Origin: Fulverythrobacter ferritrahens
GTDB lineage: Bacteria > Pseudomonadota > Alphaproteobacteria > Sphingomonadales > Sphingomonadaceae
Direction of reading: 5' to 3'
DNA: 64,000 bases
Assembly (NCBI RefSeq): GCF_020539485.1
Contig: NZ_JACDXU010000003.1
Span: 372,001-436,000, forward strand
Shown here: piece by piece, positions 17,413-26,919 of the stretch
How positions within the stretch are numbered: the stretch's first letter is position 1
Layout of the letters: every line of letters begins with the position of its first letter
Program-made: the position numbers and the translations under genes
The notes under the pieces: model-generated
Databases searched by the model: none
Seen by the model: only the letters and a program-made list of their open reading frames with translations
Told to the model about the DNA's origin: nothing

Positions 17413-19725
17413 ATGTTCGACGTGAAAACCGTATCGCTGGAGTGGGGCGGAAAGACCCTCACTCTGGAAACCGGCCGCATTGCGCGCCAGGCCAATGGCG
17501 CCGTTCTGGCCACCTATGGCGAAACCGTGGTGCTGTGCGCCGTGACCGCCGCCAAGAGCGTGAAGGAAGGGCAGGACTTCTTCCCCCTTACCGTTCACTA
17601 TCAGGAAAAGTTCTCTTCCGCCGGCCGTATCCCGGGCGGCTTCTTCAAGCGTGAACGTGGCGCGACGGAAAAGGAAACGCTGGTTTCCCGCCTGATCGAC
17701 CGCCCCGTGCGTCCGCTGTTCCCTGAAGGTTTCTACAACGAAATCAACGTGATCTGCCAGGTCATGTCCTATGACGGCGAAAGCGAGCCCGACATCGTTG
17801 CGATGATCGCCGCTTCTGCCGCCCTGACGATCTCCGGCGTGCCCTTCATGGGCCCGATCGGCGCGGCTCGCGTCGGTTTCAAGGATGGCGAGTATCAGCT
17901 CAACCCGTCCCTGTCGGAAGCTGCCGAAGGTCGCCTCGATCTCGTCGTCGCCGGCACGCAGGACGCGGTGATGATGGTCGAATCCGAAGCCAAGGAATTG
18001 ACCGAAGACGAAATGCTGGGCGCAGTGATGTTTGCCCACGCCGAATCGCAGAAGGTCATCAAGGCGATCATCGACCTGGCCGAAAAGGCCGCGAAGGAAC
18101 CCTGGGAAGTCGATCTTTCGGACAATACTTCCGAAATGAAGGCGAAGCTCAAGGATCTGATCGGCGCCGATATCGCCGCAGCCTACAAGCTGACCGACAA
18201 GTCTGCCCGTTCCAACGCCCTGAACGAAGCCCGCGCCAAGGCGAAGGCTGCGTTTGCGGATGAAACCCCGCAGACCCAGATGGTCGCCAACAAGACCATG
18301 AAGAAGCTGGAAGCCGAAATCGTGCGTACCGCCATCCTCAAGGATGGCCAGCGCATCGACGGGCGCACCACCACGCAGGTCCGCCCGATCGAGAGCATGG
18401 TAGGCTTCCTGCCGCGCACCCATGGTTCGGCGCTGTTCACGCGCGGTGAAACGCAGGCCATCTGCACCACCACGCTGGGCACCAAGGACAGCGAGCAGAT
18501 GATCGACGGGCTTGGCGGCCTGTCCTACGAAAGCTTCATGCTGCACTATAACTTCCCGCCCTATTCGGTCGGTGAAGTGGGCCGCTTCGGCGCGCCGGGC
18601 CGCCGCGAAGTGGGCCATGGCAAGCTGGCATGGCGTGCGCTGCACCCCGTGCTGCCTTCCAAGGAAGACTTTCCCTACACGATCCGCGTCCTGTCGGACA
18701 TCACCGAGTCCAACGGTTCGTCCTCCATGGCGACTGTCTGCGGTGGCTGTCTGTCGATGATGGATGCCGGCGTTCCCATCGAACGTCCGGTTTCCGGCAT
18801 CGCCATGGGCCTGATCCTGGAAGGTGACGAATTCGCCGTGCTGTCCGACATCCTGGGTGACGAAGATCACCTGGGCGACATGGACTTCAAGGTGGCCGGC
18901 ACTGAAGCGGGCATCACCTCGCTCCAGATGGACATCAAGATCGCGGGCATCACCGAAGAGATCATGAAGCAGGCCCTCGCTCAGGCGAAGGAAGGCCGCG
19001 CGCATATCCTGGGTGAAATGACCCGTGCGCTTGGTTCGGCCCGCACCGAGCTTTCAGCCCATGCCCCGCGCATCGAGACCATGCAGATCGACAAGTCGAA
19101 GATCCGCGAAGTCATCGGCACCGGCGGCAAGGTGATCCGCGAGATCGTGGCCGAAACCGGCGCCAAGGTGGACATTGACGATGAAGGCCTGATCAAGATC
19201 TCGTCTTCGGACCTCAACCAGATCGAAGCCGCCAAGAAGTGGATTCTCGGCATCGTCGAGGAAGCGGAAGTCGGCAAGATCTACAAGGGCAAGGTCGTCA
19301 ACATCGTCGACTTCGGCGCCTTCGTGAACTTCATGGGTGGCAAGGACGGCCTCGTCCACGTCAGCGAAATGAAGAACGAGCGCGTGGAAAAGCCGACCGA
19401 CGTCGTTTCGGAAGGCCAGGAAGTCTACGTCAAGGTTCTCGAGATCGATCCGCGCGGCAAGGTTCGCCTGTCGATGCGCGTCGTCGATCAGGAAACCGGC
19501 GCGGAACTGGAAGACACCCGTCCTCCGCGCGAACCCCGCGAGCCGCGTGGCGACCGGGGCGATCGTGGCGGTGACCGCCGTGGCCCGCGCCGCGACGGTG
19601 GCCGCGATGGTGGCCGTGGCGGCGAACGGGGCGGCCGTGACCGCGACCGTGGCCCGCGCCGCGAGCGTGACGGCGAAGGTGGCGGTAACCCCGACCACAT
19701 GCCGGCTTTCCTCAAGGACGACTAA
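17413..19725 (+). CDS. pnp: Polyribonucleotide nucleotidyltransferase (PNPase)
   Basis: 770 residues: two RNase PH domains (about 10-140 and 325-460) joined by an alpha-helical domain, then KH ([15 protein letters not shown], near 570) and S1 ([20 protein letters not shown], near 625). It ends in an Arg/Gly/Asp-rich tail (about 700-760), a degradosome- or RNA-contacting extension. PNPase degrades RNA phosphorolytically from the 3' end. The leader between rpsO and the start is about 200 bases and contains inverted sequences around 17283-17330, which may serve the autoregulation known for pnp. Confidence 0.97.
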   Translation: MFDVKTVSLEWGGKTLTLETGRIARQANGAVLATYGETVVLCAVTAAKSVKEGQDFFPLTVHYQEKFSSAGRIPGGFFKRERGATEKETLVSRLIDRPVRPLFPEGFYNEINVICQVMSYDGESEPDIVAMIAASAALTISGVPFMGPIGAARVGFKDGEYQLNPSLSEAAEGRLDLVVAGTQDAVMMVESEAKELTEDEMLGAVMFAHAESQKVIKAIIDLAEKAAKEPWEVDLSDNTSEMKAKLKDLIGADIAAAYKLTDKSARSNALNEARAKAKAAFADETPQTQMVANKTMKKLEAEIVRTAILKDGQRIDGRTTTQVRPIESMVGFLPRTHGSALFTRGETQAICTTTLGTKDSEQMIDGLGGLSYESFMLHYNFPPYSVGEVGRFGAPGRREVGHGKLAWRALHPVLPSKEDFPYTIRVLSDITESNGSSSMATVCGGCLSMMDAGVPIERPVSGIAMGLILEGDEFAVLSDILGDEDHLGDMDFKVAGTEAGITSLQMDIKIAGITEEIMKQALAQAKEGRAHILGEMTRALGSARTELSAHAPRIETMQIDKSKIREVIGTGGKVIREIVAETGAKVDIDDEGLIKISSSDLNQIEAAKKWILGIVEEAEVGKIYKGKVVNIVDFGAFVNFMGGKDGLVHVSEMKNERVEKPTDVVSEGQEVYVKVLEIDPRGKVRLSMRVVDQETGAELEDTRPPREPREPRGDRGDRGGDRRGPRRDGGRDGGRGGERGGRDRDRGPRRERDGEGGGNPDHMPAFLKDD

Positions 19726-19766
19726 GGTCTATACCTTAGCTCAAGTTCGCTTGAGGTATGAGATTC

Positions 19767-19799
19767 AGGGCCGCGGGGGCAACCTCGCGGCCCTTTTTC
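19767..19799 (+). terminator. Intrinsic terminator after pnp
   Basis: AGGGCCGCG (19767-19775) pairs with CGCGGCCCT (19786-19794), followed by TTTTTCTTT. It lies about 40 bases after the pnp stop. Confidence 0.9.
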
Positions 19800-19822
19800 T
19801 TTGGTGGGTGCAACACCTTACC

Positions 19823-19896
19823 TTCGTCATTCCCGCGCAGGCGGGAATCCAGATCGACGGTCGCTTCTGGGTTCCCGCCTGCGCGGGAATGACGAA
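19823..19896. repeat. CATTCCCGC-type palindromic repeat, inverted pair
   Basis: A 25-bp arm starting TTCGTCATTCCCGCGCAGG (19823-19847) recurs exactly inverted at 19872-19896. Each arm is also a small hairpin (CCCGCGCAGGCGGG). It sits between the convergent pnp and btaB genes. The same family recurs at 27459-27528 with a different inner loop. Confidence 0.9.
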
Positions 19897-19928
19897 AGTG
19901 GTGTAAGGCGAAACTGCTGCTGAGCCCC

Positions 19929-20603
19929 TCAGCTGCGGCTCAGCACCAAGGCACGGGCATAGTCGCGATAGAGCGAACTCGTCTCGCAGGCCAGGCCATG
20001 CTCGGCCGCCAGCCTCTCGCAATAGCCGAACAGATCTGCGCGCGGGCTCACATGGAAGCGCGCAAGCCAGGCCTTGAGCAGGCGGGCGAACCAGCGTGGG
20101 AGCGCCTCCTGCTGGCCGAAATCGACCACATGGATCTGCCCGCCCGGCGCCAGCAGGGTGCAGGCATGGGCCAAGGCTTCCTGCCAGGGCGGGATCATCG
20201 AGAGCGTGTAGGAAAAGACGATGCGGTCAAACTGCGCCTGGGCCAGCAGGGCAAGGGCATCGAAATGCGCCGCATCGCCCTGCGCGAGAGTGCAGCGGCC
20301 CGACAAATGGCGGCGAGCCAGCGTTTTCTCCGCCGATTTCAGCATCTCGGCCGAAATATCGATCCCGTAAAAGCGCGCCTCGGGATAGCGCCGGGCGGCC
20401 AGCGCCATGTTGCGCGCCGTGCCGCAGCCCACTTCCAGCACCAGTCCGCCCTTCGGCACGTCCAGCCCCGCGATCAACCGATCCCGCCCCAGCAGGTAAT
20501 ATTTGCGAGTCAGATCGTAGATGTGCCGCTGGAAAGCATAGATTGCGTCCATCCGCGCCGCATGGGGGTGGGCGGAGGAGGCGGCCTCAGTCGCGGCGGA
20601 CAT
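19929..20603 (-). CDS. btaB: BtaB-like diacylglyceryl-homoserine N-methyltransferase
   Basis: 224 residues from the ATG at 20603. A class I methyltransferase fold with the SAM loop LEVGCGTARNMALAA (near residue 55), acidic GIDISAEML and a post-I DAAHFDAL segment. Immediately downstream of, and overlapping by 17 bases, a BtaA-type gene. BtaB methylates the amino group of diacylglyceryl-homoserine three times to give the betaine lipid DGTS. The pairing rather than the sequence alone supports this assignment. Confidence 0.8.
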   Translation of the reverse strand: MSAATEAASSAHPHAARMDAIYAFQRHIYDLTRKYYLLGRDRLIAGLDVPKGGLVLEVGCGTARNMALAARRYPEARFYGIDISAEMLKSAEKTLARRHLSGRCTLAQGDAAHFDALALLAQAQFDRIVFSYTLSMIPPWQEALAHACTLLAPGGQIHVVDFGQQEALPRWFARLLKAWLARFHVSPRADLFGYCERLAAEHGLACETSSLYRDYARALVLSRS

Positions 20604-21825
20604 AGAGATGCGTCCCGCCATAGATGCTGGAGCGATCCTGTGCGGTCAGCTGGGCCGAGCGTTCCTGGCGATAGTCCCACATGTCGAGCAGGCTCTGCGC
20701 CAGCCTGCCGGGTAGCAGGGAGGGCTCGTCCGCCGTGCGGAACAGCACCCGTGCGCCGGGGGCGGCAGTGCGGCTGATCTGGCTCCACAGATCGTTGAGC
20801 TGGCGGTCGGTCATCCAGTCCTGCGCGTCGAGCAGCAGGAAACGGTCCACGCTCTGTGCTTCCTGCTGCTGGAGATAATCGGTCATGTTTGCCTGAATCA
20901 CCTCCAGCCGCCCGATCCTCTCGCGCAAGGCGTTGTAATGCCTCTCCTGCAGATAGGGTGGCAGGCTGGCCTCGGGCGATTTCTCATAGCCGCGGCCAAA
21001 GGCCTGCCAGGCGAAGTAATTTTCCGCGAAGGGGAAGTCGCAGGCGAGCTTTTCCAGCCTTTCGCGCAGGACATCGGCCATGCTGCGTCCGGCGGCCAGC
21101 TTGTCATATTGCGCGGGTGGAATGCCGAGGCCGAAAAGCGAGGCCGGGTGGTTGGTCAGCAGCTTGATCAGCGGCTTGTCGAAGAGGGGCACCATCTGCG
21201 CCTCGAAATGGGCGCGCTGAGCCTCCACGCCGCCCGCCTGCAATATGTCGCGCGGGTTCATGCCGTGCAGCCGGGCGAGGAAGTGGGCAAGGCCGATGAA
21301 ATTGCCCAGCAGGCCATAGCGATAGGCGCCGCGCGCGAAGATGGAGATGCGCCTGCGGCCCAGCAGATCGCGCCCTTCCCAATAGGCGCGCGAGCGCTTG
21401 TCGAGGTGGGGCGCGATATACTGGCGATAGGCCGCCACATTGTCCTTCGCATCGGCATCGCCAAAGAAGCGTCGGAAATGGGCATAATCGGGCAGGTGCG
21501 TGGCCGCCGCACGCTTGAGATTGCCCAGCGCGACATGGGCGGAATTGAGATCGACGGCCGTCACTTGCGCCGGATCGGCCGTGAGATAGCTCAGCGCGTT
21601 GCAGCCGCCGCTGGAGATGGTGACAATCCGCTGCCCCTCGCGCAGTTCCAGCCCGGCCATATCCGCCACGGGATCTTCCCAGATCTGCGGATAGACGAGG
21701 CCGCGAAAGGCGAAGGCAAAGGCCCGTTCCAGCAGAGCCGTGCCATTGATCCCCTTGGTGCTGACGGCGGCCCCGTGGATCAGCTTGCCGCCGGCCGGGG
21801 CATCGAGAGAGGCTTGGGTAGTCAT
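20587..21825 (-). CDS. btaA: BtaA-like SAM:diacylglycerol 3-amino-3-carboxypropyltransferase (DUF3419)
   Basis: 412 residues. QIWEDPVADMAGLELREGQR followed by IVTISSGGCNALSYL and VTAVDLNSAHVALGNLKRAA are hallmarks of BtaA (DUF3419); the C-terminal half repeats a Rossmann-like strand VDRFLLLDAQDWM. BtaA transfers the aminocarboxypropyl group of SAM to diacylglycerol, the first step to phosphorus-free betaine lipids. btaAB is usually induced by phosphate limitation, and a possible PhoB box lies about 80 bases upstream of the start. Confidence 0.85.
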   Translation of the reverse strand: MTTQASLDAPAGGKLIHGAAVSTKGINGTALLERAFAFAFRGLVYPQIWEDPVADMAGLELREGQRIVTISSGGCNALSYLTADPAQVTAVDLNSAHVALGNLKRAAATHLPDYAHFRRFFGDADAKDNVAAYRQYIAPHLDKRSRAYWEGRDLLGRRRISIFARGAYRYGLLGNFIGLAHFLARLHGMNPRDILQAGGVEAQRAHFEAQMVPLFDKPLIKLLTNHPASLFGLGIPPAQYDKLAAGRSMADVLRERLEKLACDFPFAENYFAWQAFGRGYEKSPEASLPPYLQERHYNALRERIGRLEVIQANMTDYLQQQEAQSVDRFLLLDAQDWMTDRQLNDLWSQISRTAAPGARVLFRTADEPSLLPGRLAQSLLDMWDYRQERSAQLTAQDRSSIYGGTHLYVRRD

Positions 21826-21906
21826 GATGTCATGTCCTGCCTGCGGAAGCCCTGTGCGGCTTCCGGGGTTCGGATGACGCCCATATGAGCGTTGAATGAC
21901 GCCGCC

Positions 21907-21924
21907 GCGACGGATGCGTTACAG
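21907..21924 (-). promoter_or_regulatory. Possible PhoB box upstream of btaA
   Basis: The minus strand reads CTGTAACGCATCCGTCGC, two degenerate CTGTNAN-like half sites with 4 bases between (CTGTAAC and CCGTCGC). Only the first half is a good match, so this is tentative; it is consistent with phosphate control of btaAB in other alphaproteobacteria. Confidence 0.35.
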
Positions 21925-22022
21925 TTTCGCGGATTTCCACAGGCCACGGGCAGGGCTTCGGGCTTGCAAGACTCAGGCGGGCGCGGGAGAAGGCTGGCAG
22001 GCTTGCATAAAGGATGGATGTG

Positions 22023-24170
22023 ATGCGGATGGGGCGGCTGGCTGGGGCGCTGGGCCTTGCGCTGGGTGCATGGGCTGCCGGGCCCGCCGGGGCGAGCAGC
22101 GATTTCGGCTGTTCGCCCGGCTGGACGCTGGACCGGAACGGGTTCGATTGCAGCAGTTCGGCCGCGATGGGGCCCGGCAACGATACGCGGGTGAACCTGG
22201 CGCTGTTGCTGCGTGACCGGGCCGGGCTGGCCAGCAGGCCGGGCAATTATCCCGTGATGGAATGGGATTATGGCTTCGGGCGCAATTACTTCGATTGGCA
22301 TCTGTTCAGCCAGGCATCCTATCCTGCACGGCCGGAGCAGGACGCCGATGATTATTACGGGTCGCGCTGCATCAGCCTGAAGGGCGGCGATACCGCTTTT
22401 GCCGCAGCCCTTGCCGCCAATGCGAAACTGCCCGGCGCGGAGCGGGAGGCCCTGCTGGCCGCGCGGGCTCAGCTGGCGCCCATCTGCATGGCCTTCGGCG
22501 CATCCTATTGGTTGAGCGACGGGAAGGAACGCAGCGCGCCCACGCCCGCCTGGCCGGTGAATGTGGCCAGCAAGCCGGGCATGGATTTCGCCGCTTATCT
22601 CGCGGCCTCGGCGGCATTCTATGGCGAGGACTGGAACGCGGCGCGCAGTGGCTTTGCGGGGCTGGCCAAGGCAGGCGACCCGTGGGTGCGGGAAACGGCG
22701 CGCTATATGCAGGCGCGGGTGGAGCTTAATGCAGCCCAGGCCCGGGCCTTTGACGAATGGGGCTTCTTCGGCGGGACGGAAAAGACCGATCAGGATGCCG
22801 CCCGCCGCGCGGGGCAGGCGCTGGTCGATTATCTCAAGGCCTATCCCAAGGGCGCCTATGCCGCTTCGGCCAAGGGGTTGCAGCGCCGTGTGCTGTGGCT
22901 GGGCGGCGATCTGGCGGGGCTGTCAGACGCCTATGAGGCGCTGCTCGGCGCAACCCTGCCGGGCAGTCCGGCCGAGGCGTTGCTGATCGAGGAAGTGGAC
23001 AACAAGCTCCTCCTCGCCACGGGTGCGGAAAGCGCCATCGATACGCCGCTGCTGCTTGCCACCTATGATCTGATGCGGATGCGCAGTTCGGGCGACGAAG
23101 GGGAGGTCGCCTTCGACTATGGCGCGAAGCCTATCGACGAGGCGGAACTGGCCGCGCAGGAGCAGATCTTCAAGGGCCGGGAGGATCTCTATCAGTTCCT
23201 GCGGGCGACCTGGTCCTTCTATATCGGCGGCAATGCGCAGGACGTGCTGGCGCGGATTCCCGATGCCAGCGCCACTACCGCGCATTCCGCGCTGGATTTC
23301 AGCCGCCAGATGTTGCGCGGGCAGGCACTGGCGGCCTTGCGCGATCCGGGCGAGGAAGCCTTCTGGCGCCGCCTGATCCCCGGATCGAGTGGGCTTTACC
23401 AGCGCCCCGCTGCCGAATTGGGCCTGGCGCTCCACTGGCAGCAGGCGGGCAAGGCGGAGAAGATCTTCGGCGCGGATTCCCCCGTTTCCGAAACCATGAT
23501 CCGCAAGATACTGATCGCGCGCACCGTCGGCCCGGACATCCTGCGGCGCGAAGCGGGCAATGCGGCGCGGCCCGATGCAGAGCGCCAGCTGGCCCTGTTC
23601 ACCCTGCTCTACAAGCAGCTTTCGCGCGGCTTCTATGGCGGGTTCCTGAAGGATCTGCCGCTCGTTCCCGCCGGGGCGGATACCGAGGCGGGCCTGTGGT
23701 GGCTGGAAACGGGGCAGACGATCCCGGTGGGCCTGTTCACCGCAGGGCGCTTCAGCGATGGCTATACCTGCCCGAAGCTGGGCCAGACGGTGGCGTTGCT
23801 GGCCAAGAATGCGCGCGATGTGAAGGGCCGCCTGTGCCTGGGCGATTTCTACCGCCTCAACGGCTTTGACGATTTCAGCCTCTATTCCGACGCGGAAAGG
23901 GCAGGCGCGCTGGGCAGCGGCAAGGAAGCGTTCTCCGGCACGCCGATTGCGCGCGGCACATTCTATCGCTCGATCATGGCCGATCCCGGCGCGGCCCCGG
24001 CAGACAAGGCCTATGCCCTCTATCGCGCGGTGCGCTGCTATGCCCCGTCCGGCATCAATGGCTGCGGGGACGAGAATGTCCCCATCGAACAGCGCAGGGC
24101 GTGGTTCCAGACGCTGAAACAGCAATATGGCAATACGCGCTGGGCCAGGGGGCTGGAATATTACTGGTAG
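22023..24170 (+). CDS. Secreted protein with helical (TPR/SLR-like) repeats, function unknown
   Basis: 715 residues with a signal peptide (residues 1-24, ending AGPAGA). The start MRMGRLAGALG at 22023 gives a better signal than the in-frame ATG at 22014. The mature part opens with a Cys-containing segment (FGCSPGWTLDRNGFDCSS) and continues with Ala-rich helical hairpins such as YGEDWNAARSGFAGLAKAGD and WVRETARYMQARVELNAAQA, typical of tetratricopeptide-like solenoids. Several further cysteines could form disulfides. Likely a periplasmic or outer-membrane scaffold. It overlaps the DUF3142 gene by 44 bases. Confidence 0.7.
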   Translation: MRMGRLAGALGLALGAWAAGPAGASSDFGCSPGWTLDRNGFDCSSSAAMGPGNDTRVNLALLLRDRAGLASRPGNYPVMEWDYGFGRNYFDWHLFSQASYPARPEQDADDYYGSRCISLKGGDTAFAAALAANAKLPGAEREALLAARAQLAPICMAFGASYWLSDGKERSAPTPAWPVNVASKPGMDFAAYLAASAAFYGEDWNAARSGFAGLAKAGDPWVRETARYMQARVELNAAQARAFDEWGFFGGTEKTDQDAARRAGQALVDYLKAYPKGAYAASAKGLQRRVLWLGGDLAGLSDAYEALLGATLPGSPAEALLIEEVDNKLLLATGAESAIDTPLLLATYDLMRMRSSGDEGEVAFDYGAKPIDEAELAAQEQIFKGREDLYQFLRATWSFYIGGNAQDVLARIPDASATTAHSALDFSRQMLRGQALAALRDPGEEAFWRRLIPGSSGLYQRPAAELGLALHWQQAGKAEKIFGADSPVSETMIRKILIARTVGPDILRREAGNAARPDAERQLALFTLLYKQLSRGFYGGFLKDLPLVPAGADTEAGLWWLETGQTIPVGLFTAGRFSDGYTCPKLGQTVALLAKNARDVKGRLCLGDFYRLNGFDDFSLYSDAERAGALGSGKEAFSGTPIARGTFYRSIMADPGAAPADKAYALYRAVRCYAPSGINGCGDENVPIEQRRAWFQTLKQQYGNTRWARGLEYYW

Positions 24171-24894
24171 GCGGCGCCTCGCAGCTCTTGCGGCCATGCT
24201 GCTGCTGGGGGCCTGCGGGCAGGGCGCGCCTGAAACGGGGCGCGTCAGCGCGGCTGGGCACGATGCCTTCTTCCTCTGGGCCGGAGTGAAGCCGCCGCTG
24301 GTGCTGGACACAGCGAAGGTGGTTTACGTTCTGGCCGGGGAAGTGCGCGCGGGCGAAAATTCCCGCTTCGTGCCCCTGCGCCCGCAGCCGCCGCGCGCTG
24401 GCCATGCCGATGTCTGGCTGGTGCTGCGGGTGGAGCGGATCGACTGGACGCCGCAGGTCACCGCCCAGTTGCTGCGCGAGATCGCGCGGTGGCAGGCGGC
24501 AGGTGCCAATCTGCGCGGCGTTCAAGTCGATTTCGATTCGGCCACCCTGCATCTCGATCGCTACGCCGATTTCCTCCAGAAGCTGCGGGCCGATTTGCCG
24601 GGCGGCATGCGCCTGTCCATCACCGGGCTGATGGACTGGAGCGCCCATGGCGATCCCGCGGCACTCGCCCGGCTGGGCACTATCGTGGATGAGATCGTGG
24701 TGCAGACCTATCAGGGGCGCACCACCATTCCCGGCTATGAAAGCTACATCGCCTCGCTCTCCCGCCTGTGCCTGCCCTACAAGGTGGCGCTGGTGGATGG
24801 CGGGGAATGGCGTGCGCCGCGCGGCCTGGCCAGCGATCCGCATTTCAAGGGCTATGTCGTGTTCCTGCTGCCTGAGAGGGGCCGCCCCGGCTGA
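24127..24894 (+). CDS. DUF3142 lipoprotein
   Basis: 255 residues. A lipobox LLLGAC places the acylated Cys at residue 30. The body resembles a TIM-barrel glycoside-hydrolase-like fold: VQVDFDSATLHLDRYADFLQ followed by LRADLPGGMRLSITGLMDWS and DEIVVQTYQGRTT, matching DUF3142. The start overlaps the upstream gene by 44 bases; an ATT at 24157 would shorten the n-region but is a rare start. It is coupled to the secreted solenoid protein upstream, and the two probably act together in the envelope. Substrate unknown. Confidence 0.7.
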   Translation: MAIRAGPGGWNITGRRRLAALAAMLLLGACGQGAPETGRVSAAGHDAFFLWAGVKPPLVLDTAKVVYVLAGEVRAGENSRFVPLRPQPPRAGHADVWLVLRVERIDWTPQVTAQLLREIARWQAAGANLRGVQVDFDSATLHLDRYADFLQKLRADLPGGMRLSITGLMDWSAHGDPAALARLGTIVDEIVVQTYQGRTTIPGYESYIASLSRLCLPYKVALVDGGEWRAPRGLASDPHFKGYVVFLLPERGRPG

Positions 24895-24972
24895 TGCCGA
24901 TTTCGCTGGCGGCCATGGACGCTGCGCTGATGCTCTGGCAAATCTTTCGCCAGTACATACCGGGAGTTTGAG

Positions 24973-25845
24973 ATGCCGATTCAGTCGTTCGAAGGGAAAA
25001 TTGCGTTCATTACCGGAGGGGCGAGCGGGATCGGGCTCGGCATCTCGAAGGTGCTGGTGGAACGCGGCGCGCAGGTGGTTCTGGCCGATCTGCGGCAGGA
25101 CCATATCGATCATGCGCTGGCCGAATTCGCGGGCGGGGGCAGGTCCAATGCCGTCTCCGCGCTCCAGCTCGATGTCACCAATCGCGAGCAATATCGCGAG
25201 GCTGCAAAGAAGATGCTCGATGAGTTCGGCGGGATCGACATTCTGGTGAACAATGCCGGGGTGGGCCTGGAAGGGCCATTGCTGGAGGCGACCTATGCCG
25301 ATTACGATTTCGGCTTCGGCGTGAATGTCGGGGGCGTCATCAACGGCTTTACCGAATTCCTGCCGCAGATGGTGGCCCATGGCCGGGGCGGGCATATCGT
25401 TTCCACCGCCAGCCTGGCCGCCGAAGTGGTGATGCCGCCGCAAATGGCGATCTATGCCGCCAGCAAGGCCGCGGTGTGCCATTTCTGCGAATCCGCCAAG
25501 GGCGAACTGGCCCAGCACGATATCGGCGTTTCCATCCTGCTGCCCGGCCCGGTGAAGTCCAACATCCACGAAACGATCGACAATCGGCCCGCGCATCTGC
25601 GCGAAGGTAGCGGCTTTACGGCCAGCGAGAAGAAGCTCGCCCGCCGGATCGTGGGCGATAACTGGATGGAGCCGGTGGATGTCGGCCATCTGGTGGCTGA
25701 CGGCATCCTCAACAACACGACCTATCTCGTCACTCACGGCATGTACAAGGATGCAATGCGCGCCCGTGCCCAGGCCGTGCTCGACGCCACGCCCGACCGG
25801 ATGGAAGTGGTCGACAGCTTCGGGAACTACCGGGACGAAGAATAA
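24973..25845 (+). CDS. Short-chain dehydrogenase/reductase
   Basis: 290 residues of classical SDR fold: cofactor loop TGGASGIGLGI, NNAG near residue 95, and a catalytic Ser...Tyr-x-x-x-Lys (ASLAAEVV...YAASK). ADLRQD after strand 2 suggests NAD or NADP without a clear preference. It is followed by a second SDR in the same direction (101 bases away). Substrate unknown; sphingomonads often have such SDR pairs in degradative clusters. Confidence 0.85.
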   Translation: MPIQSFEGKIAFITGGASGIGLGISKVLVERGAQVVLADLRQDHIDHALAEFAGGGRSNAVSALQLDVTNREQYREAAKKMLDEFGGIDILVNNAGVGLEGPLLEATYADYDFGFGVNVGGVINGFTEFLPQMVAHGRGGHIVSTASLAAEVVMPPQMAIYAASKAAVCHFCESAKGELAQHDIGVSILLPGPVKSNIHETIDNRPAHLREGSGFTASEKKLARRIVGDNWMEPVDVGHLVADGILNNTTYLVTHGMYKDAMRARAQAVLDATPDRMEVVDSFGNYRDEE

Positions 25846-25858
25846 CGCGATTGTGTGA

Positions 25859-25920
25859 TCCCCGGCGAAAGCCGGGGGCCAGTCGGGAACGGCTGGGTCC
25901 CTGCCTGCGCAGGGACTCAC
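25859..25920. repeat. Short hairpin-forming intergenic repeat
   Basis: TCCCCGGCGAAAGCCGGGGG and then GGGTCCCTGCCTGCGCAGGG form two adjacent stems between the two SDR genes. It looks like a decayed member of the palindromic repeat families seen elsewhere in the window. Confidence 0.5.
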
Positions 25921-25946
25921 TGGAATTCGCAGAGGAGAGGAACAAC

Positions 25947-26894
25947 ATGCAGGAACTGACAGGCAAGGTGGCCTTCATCACCGGCGGGGCGAACGGGATC
26001 GGTTTCGGCATGGTCCGCGCCTTCCTGGCCGAGGGAATGAAAGTGGTGGTGGCCGACTGGAGCACTGCCCATATCGAGAAGGCGAAGGCCGCGCTCAAAG
26101 GCAATAACGCCGCCCATTTCATCCGCACCGACGTAGCCGACCGCGCGAATTTGAAAGCCGCCGTGGACGAGGCGCTGGCCACTTTCGGCAAGATCCACGT
26201 GCTGTGCAACAATGCCGGGATCAATGGCGGCGGCACGGCCGACGATCCCGATTTCAGCGATTTCGACAAGGTGATGGCCGTCAATCTGGGCGGGGTCATC
26301 AATGGCAGCAAGATCGTGGTGCCGATCATCAAGGCTCAGGGGGAGGGCGGCCATGTGGTCTGCACATCCTCCATGGCAGGCGTGGTGCCGCTGCCGGGCC
26401 TTGCAGCTTATTCCGCCTCCAAATATGCCGTGCGCGGCTATGCGGAGAGCCTGCGGATGCAGCTTGCCCCGCTGGGCATCGGCGTTTCCTGCCTGTTTCC
26501 CGGCGCTACCCGCACCGGCATGCTCCACCCGCCGGAGGACGAGCCCGAAACCGATTTCCACGAAGATGAGGCCGGCGATTTCCAGAAGGCCCTGTGGGAA
26601 GCTGCCCGCGTGGCGATCGACCCGCTGGATACGGGCCGCGCGGTGGCGCAGGCCATCAGGGAAAACCGCTTCTACATCTTCACCAATCGCGAATTCCTGG
26701 ACGAAGTGAAGCAGCGCAATCGCGAGATGGAAGAGGCATTCCCGCTGGAAGAGGCGCCCGCAGGCCGGGCCCTGTTCGAGACCATGCGGGCCGAGCTTGC
26801 CCGCAACCTGCTGGCCACCGGCAACCGCCCTGTTGTAAAAGCGGACACAGGGGGCGGCGTAGGGTTTGAATTCAACACGACCGAACGGAACTAA
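25947..26894 (+). CDS. Short-chain dehydrogenase/reductase
   Basis: 315 residues from the ATG at 25947, preceded by GAGGAGAGG; the longer frame from 25851 runs through the palindromic repeat and is rejected. Cofactor loop TGGANGIGFGM, NNAGINGGG and the active site TSSMAGVVPLPGLAAYSASK. It shares the same fold and much of the sequence of the upstream SDR and probably arose by duplication. Its C-terminal tail (about 265-315) is an extension beyond the usual 250-270 residues. Confidence 0.85.
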   Translation: MQELTGKVAFITGGANGIGFGMVRAFLAEGMKVVVADWSTAHIEKAKAALKGNNAAHFIRTDVADRANLKAAVDEALATFGKIHVLCNNAGINGGGTADDPDFSDFDKVMAVNLGGVINGSKIVVPIIKAQGEGGHVVCTSSMAGVVPLPGLAAYSASKYAVRGYAESLRMQLAPLGIGVSCLFPGATRTGMLHPPEDEPETDFHEDEAGDFQKALWEAARVAIDPLDTGRAVAQAIRENRFYIFTNREFLDEVKQRNREMEEAFPLEEAPAGRALFETMRAELARNLLATGNRPVVKADTGGGVGFEFNTTERN

Positions 26895-26919
26895 GACAGG
26901 CTAATCGGGGGAGCAGGCG

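Noticed and set aside
17140-19005. 621-codon minus-strand open frame
   Set aside because: Antisense to pnp with no recognisable domain.
24055-25920. 621-codon minus-strand open frame
   Set aside because: Antisense to the DUF3142 and SDR genes, which have clear family motifs.
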